From: CAWUKT01 sp963923035 | GTDB taxonomy: Bacteria > Bacteroidota > Bacteroidia > J057 > JADKCL01 | Assembly (NCBI GenBank): GCA_963923035.1 | Contig: CAWUKT010000063.1 | Coordinates: forward strand, 1 to 41,516 | Direction: 5' to 3' | DNA length: 41,516 nucleotides | Shown: in pieces, positions 7,867 to 15,600 of the stretch | How positions within the stretch are numbered: the first letter of the stretch is position 1 | Layout: each line of letters begins with the position of its first letter | The notes under the pieces: model-generated | The model's input: only the letters and a program-made list of their open reading frames with translations | What the model was told of the DNA's origin: nothing | The model's database searches: none | Position numbers and translations under genes: made by a program

Positions 7867-8859
7867 TCATTCTCCCTCGGCCTCAGCCAAAGCGTAAATC
7901 TCCTCCATCTTCGCCTTTAATTTCCCTTTCGGGATCAGCTTTGTTTCGTACTCGGATACCAGCGTGGGAGACATATTCCGACCCAAGGCATATTCCACCA
8001 CTTGATCGTCCTTGTCTTTACACAGAATGATCCCAACACTTGGGTTCTCATGCGGCTTCTTGACATCCCGGTCCAAGGCCTCCAGGTAAAAGTTCATTTT
8101 GCCCAGGTACTCTGGTTGGAACTTGTCAATCTTCAATTCGACGGGAACCAAGCATTGGAGTTCGCGGTGGTAGAAGAGCAGATCGATGAAGAAATCCGTG
8201 TTGCCGACCTGAATCCGGTACTCCTCGCCAACAAATGTAAAATCACTTCCGAGTTCGAGGATGAAATCCTTCAAGTTTGAGAGGATTGCTTTTTGTAGCT
8301 CCTTCTCGGAGTGCTGATCAGGCAGGTTTAGAAAATCGAGCACATACAAGTCCTTAAAATGTGCATTTAGCTCTGGATGCAATTCTGCAACCGCTGGTGA
8401 CAGTTTTTGGTCGGTCGTTACGACACGTTCAAATGTCAAGGAATTGATAGCCCTTTCCAGTGACCGTTTGGAATACCTTTCCCGAATGGATAATCTCAGG
8501 TAGAATTCCCGCTCCATTTCATCCTTGGTCCGCGAAAGGATTACCAAGTTGTTGGTCCAAGACAATTCTCTCACCAGTGGTGAGAGTTTTTCATTTCCCA
8601 CATAAGCCTCAAAAAATTGTTTCATCCGCCATAGGTTTTGGGGAGAGAACCCTTTTAAATCTGGTTCTGCCTGACGGAGGTAGCTCGCAAGTTCCTTCAC
8701 CACACCCTTCCCCCACTTCTCTTGCTCCACCCGCAAGCTGATGTATTCCCCCACTTTCCAATACAATTCGATCAACTCCTTGTTCACCGCACGCAAGGCA
8801 CGCTCCCGCGCCTGCCTGATCAAATCATAAACTTCTGCAAATTGCTGGCTCATTTCCAT
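7867..8859 (-). CDS. DUF1016/YhcG-type PDDEXK nuclease-domain protein
   Basis: 330 residues. The N-terminal DUF1016 helical domain includes ELYWKVGEYIS and SPQNLWRMKQFF. The C-terminal PDDEXK nuclease-like domain (about 165-330) shows GEEY, FFIDLLFYH with D226, and the VELKID motif with E241 and K243; it ends with the typical LxPxKxxLKAKMEE. Family members are common in defence islands and beside restriction systems, and are presumed DNA-directed nucleases; their exact role is not settled. Unusual here: two related peptides, KLSPLVREL (91-99) and KLSPAVAEL (152-160), are encoded by copies of a palindromic repeat. The gene lies convergently between the two copies of the TOTE-type module. It starts at ATG 8859, only 4 nt after a perfect -7 element; ATG 8853 is an alternative. 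Confidence 0.9.
   Translation of the reverse strand: MEMSQQFAEVYDLIRQARERALRAVNKELIELYWKVGEYISLRVEQEKWGKGVVKELASYLRQAEPDLKGFSPQNLWRMKQFFEAYVGNEKLSPLVRELSWTNNLVILSRTKDEMEREFYLRLSIRERYSKRSLERAINSLTFERVVTTDQKLSPAVAELHPELNAHFKDLYVLDFLNLPDQHSEKELQKAILSNLKDFILELGSDFTFVGEEYRIQVGNTDFFIDLLFYHRELQCLVPVELKIDKFQPEYLGKMNFYLEALDRDVKKPHENPSVGIILCKDKDDQVVEYALGRNMSPTLVSEYETKLIPKGKLKAKMEEIYALAEAEGE
8385..8403. repeat. Degenerate palindromic repeat within yhcG-type gene
   Basis: CTGCAACCGCTGGTGACAG is a decayed version of the 19-bp palindrome at 8568-8586. Both are flanked by AATT on the left and a TTTTT run on the right, in the same orientation and the same reading frame. It encodes KLSPAVAEL on the minus strand. 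The flank match suggests common origin rather than chance. Confidence 0.5.
8568..8586. repeat. Perfect palindromic repeat within yhcG-type gene
   Basis: CTCTCACCAGTGGTGAGAG is a perfect 9-bp inverted repeat around one G, followed by TTTTTC on the plus strand. On the minus strand it is translated as KLSPLVREL. Relatives are at 7807-7825, 8385-8403 and 12486-12504. Confidence 0.65.
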
Positions 8860-8863
8860 GTGT

Positions 8864-8892
8864 CAAATCTACAAAAGAATTGCACCGCTCAA
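8864..8892 (-). promoter_or_regulatory. Candidate promoter giving a leaderless yhcG-type mRNA
   Basis: On the minus strand TTG (8890-8892) precedes TAGATTTG (8864-8871), an exact TAnnTTTG box, with an 18-nt spacer. The box ends only 4 nt before the ATG at 8859. Transcription would then start at or next to the start codon, which implies a leaderless or nearly leaderless message. The ATG at 8853 would leave only a few nucleotides more. Confidence 0.5.
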
Positions 8893-9003
8893 TCTTTCTC
8901 TTATTCGCATTTTCTTCGACCAAAAGCCACCCAGCACTTGTTACCCGCCACCTACAATCAACTCAGCAACAACCACTTAACACATCCTGTATTGGGAAAT
9001 AAA

Positions 9004-10395
9004 ATGGAAAAAGAAAGCCAACCCGCCCAACTCCAGCCCACTTCAGTCACTAAAGTGCCCCCCCAAATAACAACCAGCGACAAAATCACGTATCTTCCCC
9101 CCGTGAGAAAAACCCTCATCCTGCTAGTCAAAGACCAAGCCTTCCACTACGGAAACGGCTTCTCCATCCCCATTACCCAAAGCTCCTTTCCCTACGCAAA
9201 AAACAAGCTGAAACCCAACACCTGCTGGAAAACCGAAATCGTAGAATACAATGAAGATGAGAAAATTGCCCTCCTCAAAGTCGTTGACTACGAGGTCAAG
9301 ACCCCAGATCCACTGAACGACCAACACCCCAAAACCCTGCTCAAATGGTTCAATTTCGAACCATTTGAGCAGGAAGCGGTAGAGCAGTGTCTGTTTCAGG
9401 TATACCGCAAAACGTTGCTCCCGCATTGCCAGAATGGGGCCCGGATGCTGCGCCGCCTGGAAGAAGGCGAAAAATGGGAATTACGCCCCAAGCCACTCAA
9501 CACCACCGACTTTCCCGATGTCGACGCAGACCTTTCTCCCAAAATCACGGAAACCATCCAGAAAGAGATCGACTATCCGATCAAAAAAATCAGGTTCGAA
9601 GAGGGAAGCGCTGCCTTTAAGATTGGGAAAACGCACTTTCATGGCCTGAAAGATTCAGGCTGGTACAGTGTGGCGGCGGACAATATCAGGCCTGAGTTCC
9701 AACCCATCGCCCATTACATCATTCGAGCCTTGCGCCAGAAGCAATTCAAGGTGACCATTACCATCGCCAAATGGAGCAACTGGACCTATTCCGTTCAAGA
9801 GTTGAAGGTTCCGGAGTTGGGGAAAATCGACGGGAAGTTGATCCAAAAGGCCCAGTACTATGGCGTGCAATCCGAATTGAAGGGGTTTCGGAACGGTAAT
9901 CCAGGACGCATCTTCGCTTCCCCCTTGGAAATTCTGGACCAGGACCAAGAAGCAAATGGGCTCGACGAAATGGCGTTTCTCAATGAAATGCTTCAGGACC
10001 ATCCCGAGGTCCATTTCCATGAATTGAGCTTCCTCGCCAAGCAACAGTTCGTGCACCGGGGAGTGGGATTGCGATTCGTTCTACATCCTCACCCTGCATT
10101 TCTCTTTACCCTGCTCCTTCCTCAAACCGCTTATTTGGTCTTGGAAACGTACAAGGTAGACCTTGCCACCTACATCTGGCGGTTCCCCGACCCGCCATCA
10201 AGCAGCCTCCCGCGATGGCTCCGCCAAAAACAGTCGGAAACAGAACGGGAAATCACCCAAATTGACGCGATGGGACGAAATCGTTACCGAAGCCTCCGAC
10301 CGGAAAACTTTGAGTACGTCGAGCACCAACAGGGAAAAGACGGCTTTCGGGTTTGGCGAGAACGATTCGAAAGCATCGTTCCAATGAGCAAATGA
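9004..10395 (+). CDS. TOTE-type module first gene, function unknown
   Basis: 463 residues from the ATG at 9004, which has the A-rich upstream context usual in this phylum. A GTG at 9103 (giving VRKTLILLVKDQ) is the alternative, because sequence similarity with the deletion scar at 7462 becomes protein-like only from there. I recognise no catalytic motif. Visible features are NTCWKTEIVEY, a basic RMLRRLEEGEKWELR region, and an HPHPAFLFTLLLPQTAYLV segment in the C-terminal half. The stop overlaps the next gene's start (ATGA at 10392-10395), indicating translational coupling to a primase-helicase. The duplicated start region in the scar shows this gene and the helicase travel as a unit. It may be a partner or DNA-binding subunit of that enzyme. 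Confidence 0.7.
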   Translation: MEKESQPAQLQPTSVTKVPPQITTSDKITYLPPVRKTLILLVKDQAFHYGNGFSIPITQSSFPYAKNKLKPNTCWKTEIVEYNEDEKIALLKVVDYEVKTPDPLNDQHPKTLLKWFNFEPFEQEAVEQCLFQVYRKTLLPHCQNGARMLRRLEEGEKWELRPKPLNTTDFPDVDADLSPKITETIQKEIDYPIKKIRFEEGSAAFKIGKTHFHGLKDSGWYSVAADNIRPEFQPIAHYIIRALRQKQFKVTITIAKWSNWTYSVQELKVPELGKIDGKLIQKAQYYGVQSELKGFRNGNPGRIFASPLEILDQDQEANGLDEMAFLNEMLQDHPEVHFHELSFLAKQQFVHRGVGLRFVLHPHPAFLFTLLLPQTAYLVLETYKVDLATYIWRFPDPPSSSLPRWLRQKQSETEREITQIDAMGRNRYRSLRPENFEYVEHQQGKDGFRVWRERFESIVPMSK

Positions 10396-12440
10396 CAGCA
10401 GAGACCCAGATCCGATTGTTCCGATCCTTGTTTCGGGGGCGCGGGGATGTATATGCGATGAGGTGGGAAAATGGGGAACGAAAGGGGTATGCTCCAGCCT
10501 ATCTTTCCTCTCAAAAGGAGCAATACGCGCCACTGACCGATCAAATCATTCACCAGCATCTTCAAGGAGACATCGTTGTGGGAATGTATCCCCTACTCAA
10601 AGACCACCATGTCTATTTTGGAGCAGCTGATTTTGACAAGGGAAATTGGAAACAGGACTCGCTCAACTTCCTCCGAACCCTTCAAAAATATGGCCTGCCC
10701 GCCTATCTTGAGCGGTCTCGATCGGGAAATGGAGCCCACGTTTGGATATTTTTCCGGGAAGCCATTCCTGCCCGATGGATCCGTAAAATCTTCATAAAGT
10801 TACTTGAACTGGCACTGACCAAGCCTTCCCAGAGCAGTTTCGACCGTATATTTCCCAACCAAGATTTCCTAAAGCAGGGAGGCCTTGGCAACCTGATTGC
10901 ATTGCCTCTTCAGGGAAAATCGGCCCAGGATCAGAACAGCGTTTTTCTCAATCCCAAGACCTTGACACCATTCCCCGACCAATGGGAATTCCTTCGCTCC
11001 ATCCAACGAATTGGCTCCCCAAAAATCCAACGTAGCCTTGAAATTCTGGGACTGAGCACTGAACTCAAACGGCCCAACCCTCCCTTCACAGTTGAGATCG
11101 GAGCCTGCATCAAAATTTCCCGTTCAGGCCTTCCAAAGCCAGTAAAAGACTGGTTGGTAAAAGCCACCTCGATCCCCAATCCAGCCCACTTCATTCGGAA
11201 GAGAATGGGCAAATCGACTTTTTCCACTCCCAAGTTCCTTTCCATTGTCCAGCCCGACCTTGACCATTTCTTGCTTCCGCTCGGGCTAAGGAATCCCTTT
11301 TTTGAGTTTTGCCGAACCCACCATTTCGAACCCATCATTCGCCGCTTACAGGTCTCCCATCCCAAAATTGAATTTCAAGTCTCCTTTCAACTTACTCCCA
11401 CCCAAAAGAGATACCTGGAAGAAGCAATGGCGGAAAAGCGAGGAGTGATCGTATTGCCACCCGGGAGCGGAAAAACCATCATTGGAATGGCGATCATTGC
11501 CGAACACCAGAAACGGGCCTTGATCATTGTGAATCGCCGGTCCCTGCTCCAACAATGGCGTGAAGGTGTTGAGCATTTTCTCGGCATCCCAGGAGAAGAG
11601 ATAGGGGAGTTGTCTGGAAAAAAGAAAGTCCTTGGGGAGAAAATTACCATCGCAATGGTTCAAACCTTGGCCCGGTCTCAACTCAAACTTCCGTGGAAAT
11701 CCGAGTTTGGGACGGTCATTGTTGATGAATGCCACCACGCCGCTGCCCCCCAATTCCACCCCGTTCTACTCCAACTGCAGGCTCACATGATGATTGGACT
11801 CACGGCCACTCCCACCCGGAAGCAGGGCGATGAGCAATTCATGTACACCCTGATGGGTCCCCAGATTCAACCCCAACTCTCTACGCCCCTTCAATTGGAT
11901 TGGGAATTGCCATTCACCATCCATATCCGCCACACTCATTTTCAATTGCCGGCTGAAACTGCTTCCGACAACTTTGCCGCTATCGGCTCTGCCTTGGCAC
12001 TCGCTCCCAATCGCAATGCCCTCCTCATCTCCGATGTCCAGGAGCATTTGGAGCGAGGAGTCAAATGTCTGGTCCTGACAGAACGCAGGAACCACGTCGA
12101 CCAACTGGCGACGGCTTTCCCGGATATAGCAATTGCCCTTCACGGCGGACAATCACCTATGTTTCGCCAAAAGCAGGTCTTACGCCTGCAACAAGGCGAT
12201 TATACCCTGGCCATCGCAACTGGCCAGTTATTGGGCGAAGGCCTGGACTTTCCAGGATTCGATGTGTTATTTCTTCCGTTTCCCCTCGCTTCGGAAAGGA
12301 AACTGATTCAATATATTGGCCGGGCTCAACGGGGCGGTATCCGACCCCAGATCATCGATTACCGCGATCGCCACGTGGAATTGCTGGAAAAGATGTTTCA
12401 GAAGCGATTGAGGGTGTATCGGAAAAGGCATAAGGCATAA
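10392..12440 (+). CDS. TOTE conflict system-type primase (AEP) fused to SF2 helicase
   Basis: 682 residues. Residues about 10-210 match the archaeo-eukaryotic primase domain found in TOTE conflict systems: FGAADFDKGNW with D80 and D82 as metal ligands, RSRSGNGAHVWIFF with H116, and GGLGNLIALPLQGK. From about 335 a superfamily 2 helicase follows: LPPGSGKT (Walker A, 355-362), VDECHH (DECH box, 444-449), GLTATPTR, and a C-terminal half with ALHGG, ATGQLLGEGLDFPGFD and QYIGRAQR (arginine finger). Expected activities are nucleotide polymerisation or priming and ATP-driven DNA unwinding, as in mobile-element conflict modules. The start overlaps the upstream stop by 4 nt. The C-terminus and stop codon run into a heptanucleotide tandem repeat. 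A truncated copy of its 3' end lies in the scar near 7669-7780. Confidence 0.9.
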   Translation: MTAETQIRLFRSLFRGRGDVYAMRWENGERKGYAPAYLSSQKEQYAPLTDQIIHQHLQGDIVVGMYPLLKDHHVYFGAADFDKGNWKQDSLNFLRTLQKYGLPAYLERSRSGNGAHVWIFFREAIPARWIRKIFIKLLELALTKPSQSSFDRIFPNQDFLKQGGLGNLIALPLQGKSAQDQNSVFLNPKTLTPFPDQWEFLRSIQRIGSPKIQRSLEILGLSTELKRPNPPFTVEIGACIKISRSGLPKPVKDWLVKATSIPNPAHFIRKRMGKSTFSTPKFLSIVQPDLDHFLLPLGLRNPFFEFCRTHHFEPIIRRLQVSHPKIEFQVSFQLTPTQKRYLEEAMAEKRGVIVLPPGSGKTIIGMAIIAEHQKRALIIVNRRSLLQQWREGVEHFLGIPGEEIGELSGKKKVLGEKITIAMVQTLARSQLKLPWKSEFGTVIVDECHHAAAPQFHPVLLQLQAHMMIGLTATPTRKQGDEQFMYTLMGPQIQPQLSTPLQLDWELPFTIHIRHTHFQLPAETASDNFAAIGSALALAPNRNALLISDVQEHLERGVKCLVLTERRNHVDQLATAFPDIAIALHGGQSPMFRQKQVLRLQQGDYTLAIATGQLLGEGLDFPGFDVLFLPFPLASERKLIQYIGRAQRGGIRPQIIDYRDRHVELLEKMFQKRLRVYRKRHKA

Positions 12441-12475
12441 GGCATAAGGCATAAGGCATAAGGCATAAGGCATAA
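12427..12475. repeat. Heptanucleotide tandem repeat, seven GGCATAA units
   Basis: Seven uninterrupted copies of GGCATAA begin inside the last codons of the primase-helicase gene and provide its TAA stop. The unit length is not divisible by three, so slippage would shift frame. However, TAA recurs within 21 nt in every frame, so the protein tail could change by only a few residues. Confidence 0.95.
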
Positions 12476-12485
12476 AAAGGAACTT

Positions 12486-12510
12486 CTCTCGCCGGTGGTG
12501 AGAGATTTTG
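12486..12510 (+). terminator. Palindromic repeat acting as likely terminator
   Basis: CTCTCGCCGGTGGTGAGAG (12486-12504) forms a stem with two internal mismatches and is followed by ATTTTG. It lies 46 nt after the primase-helicase stop and just past the heptamer array. It belongs to the same palindrome family as 7807-7825, 8385-8403 and 8568-8586. Confidence 0.55.
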
Positions 12511-12582
12511 TTTCCAATCACCTCCTCGACAGAAACAGGTTATCTGCTTCAAAAAGCCCTCTATCCTTTTCAACTCCACCCC

Positions 12583-12622
12583 AAAAAATCCCCCTCCCCC
12601 ACCGGTCACCCGGCGGGGGAGG
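12583..12622 (-). terminator. Rho-independent terminator of the giant T9SS gene
   Basis: CCTCCCCC (12593-12600) pairs with GGGGGAGG (12615-12622) across a 14-nt loop. On the minus strand the stem is followed by a GGGGATTTTTT tract (12583-12592). It lies 17 nt beyond the stop of the gene at 12639-17387. Confidence 0.75.
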
Positions 12623-12638
12623 AAAATCCCGTGACCCG

Positions 12639-15600
12639 TCACAACTTCTCGTAAAGCGCCCCCCAAACCTGGCCACCACTTGTCAACCGAATCCAATAGA
12701 GCCCATTCGCCAGGCCCGTCAGGTCCAGGGCCGCTTCATTTCCGGCCGGAATCACCGTCCCCAACGCATGCACGCGGCCCCAAAGGTCCACGGCTTCCAC
12801 CTCGACTTCCGAAACCGTGGCCGGAAGGGCGGCCGTGCAGGTGCCATTCCCGGGATTCGGGAAGAGGCGCAAGTCAGCGGTGCCCCAGGCCACCCAGCGG
12901 ACTTCACTCCACTGCGTTTGGCCGAGGACGTCGCGGCGCTGGATCCGGTAGAAATTCAGCCCGGGCAGCGGCTGCGGATCCAGATGGGAATAGGATTCCG
13001 CTGCAATCGGAGCTTTCGTCGCGATCGGTGCCAATTCGGCGGGGGAATCGCCCCGGTAGACCACGTAGGCGTCCGCCTCGGTTGCAGCGTCCACCGCCCA
13101 ACGCAAGCCAATGCCTTGGCCTGCTGCTTCCGCCTGCAAATCCATGCGGAACTCGTCCAAAAGCGTGCATTCGCAGTTCATTTCGGAAAAGAGCTCGCCC
13201 GTTTTGAAATAGGCCGAGCAGGTCGCCAAGCCATTGCAACTGGCGTCGATGCCGGCGACCGTCTGCATCCGCACATCAATCGAATCGCCGCAGGCATAGA
13301 CATTGTTGTCGACGGTCAGGTTCAGGAAAAAGTTGATGCTGTCCTGCTTCACCACGCCAGAAGGCAATTGCCACTCTACCCGGGTCCACGTGCCATAGGG
13401 CGTTTGGACCGGCACGGGATTGATCTGGATGCCATGGGCATTGAGGCCGGTAAAGGTCCCGGGAGCATAGGTGACGCCGGGAGGCAGGTACAAATGAAAA
13501 TGGTCATCCTGCCCCGTCGTATCCGGATCCGGCGAACCCAACGGACCGCTCAAGTCGTTGCCGCGGTTGATGAGCGAAAGGGCCAGCACCGGCTGACTGT
13601 CACAAAAATCGATCTGCGGGGAAATCGGTTCCACATCGACGAAATAGGGATACGGCACCCCGCTGGTTTCGCGGATGTCAAGGGGATCGGCGACCTGGGC
13701 CAAGGAAAACAAGGTATCCTGGCAGGGTGTGATTCCCCGAAATGAGAACTGTATTTCATTGTCCGTCAAGACCCCGCAATTGGTCACGAGATCGAATCGC
13801 AAGGTGAGGCGGCTGCTGTTCAACGAATCAATTCCCTTCAAAATCACATTCGACGGCAAATTCCACTCGTATTGATCCACGCCCACCAAGCTGGGATCCG
13901 GAATCACGGAATAAGAAGCGCTGTTGATGGGGTAACGAATCTCAGACGAGCCAGGAACGACCTGCAAAGGGGTTCCTCCAAAGGGAAGCAGGGCCTGGAA
14001 AAGCAAATCGCGGGCCTCACCCAACTGGACATTTCGCAGCTCGAGTTCGTAGGTCAGGGTATCGCAGAGGTCAACCGAATCGGTCGGTTGGGTCACCAGG
14101 GCCAGCCGCAAATCCGAGGGCTCGGGCTGGACGTACAAAGTGACTTGTGGTCCCAGACAAGCTCCCGCCGAAGCAGAATCCGGGTAATTGCTGCATCCGT
14201 AGCCAAAATGGGCCGTGATCGAGTCAAAATCGCAGGTGCTGTACGTAAAGCGCACCCGGTATTGCCGGGCGGTGGTCGGAGGAATGCTGTCCAATGCCGC
14301 CCAGGAGCGCCCATTCCCCAATGACGTCAGCGCCAATTGCGTACTGCCTTCCCACACTTCCACCACTTCAATGTCTCCCATCACCCCCGAACTGTCCGCG
14401 AAGTATATATAGTTGTACGCCGAGGCGTAGGTCGTGCCGACATTGTGGACATTGAGGACCCATTCGGCGGTGTCGGTCGTACCAATGGCGTTGGCGGTGA
14501 GGGCAGAGAAAGAATAAGAAGGAAAATCCACCTGAAAATTCCGCGCAGCCAAATCCCGTTCCAAATGGGTTTGTTGGTCGGGAGCATAGAGGTAATTGTC
14601 CCAATCCATAAAGACCTTCACCGAATCCGCCGACGACAAATCCCAGGGACATTCGGGGAGGATTTGGAAATAAACGGTCTGGAGGTTGCGGCGGTAGTCA
14701 CATCCGGAGGAGCCACTCGGAAAGCCGCCCACTGGCTTGGGAAAGACCATCGTATCGCCCACCATGATGGGATCCGAGATGGCAACCGACTCGCCGTAGT
14801 ACCAATTGTAGTAACTCGAAGTGCCGGGCACCCAGGCCAGACCTTCCGGCAGAACCACCCGCAGGGTGTCAAAATCGGCCACGTCGCGCCATTCCCCGGG
14901 GAAGAAATCGCAGGACCAACAATTCATATTGTTGGGCTGCATCGCCAGGCCGACCTTGAGCCACATCGGTTCGCACCGCGTCCAGGGATGGTGGGATCCT
15001 CCCCAGCCGGTACAGGGCGGCCCTGTATTGATGGCCACCACAGGGTCCGGAACCAACAGATAAATCGGACTGTTGTGCCAGCGTTCGCAAATCTCCAGGA
15101 CATTGGAGGAATCAGCCCGGTAATAGCCCTGCGTAAATTCCACCGGCATTGCATAAGGCGTCGCCGGAACAATATCGTCCCTTACCCGGAAATAAGCGCG
15201 CAGGTCCAGGGAGTCCCCCGGCTCATACGAGAAGCCACAACTGACCCGGTCCAAATTGAAATCGTAGTAAACGGTATCCAGCAGCACCGTGGTATCGGCA
15301 TTGGGCAATGCACACGTCCCCTTTAATACCCCGTTGGAATCGTAGACCTCCACATTGCCTTCCAGAAAATCATAGAAAAATTGACCTGGGCGTTCACTGG
15401 AATGGTAGCGGAATTGGGCGTGGAGGCTGTCATAAGTCACCCGGCCCATGATCCCCGGCAGGTGCATCGCCAAGGTATCGTAGGTCATGACATTGTCCGT
15501 CCGGAGATTGGTATGCACCAGCGGATCGGCCGGAATGGTGCGGGCGGCATTGGCCCACCCAAAATTGTGGCGTTGCAAACTGAAGCCCCGGGCCTGGGCC

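Noticed and set aside
12427..12475. Possible CRISPR-like repeat array
   Set aside because: The units are 7 bp with no spacers and no cas genes nearby; it is a simple tandem repeat.
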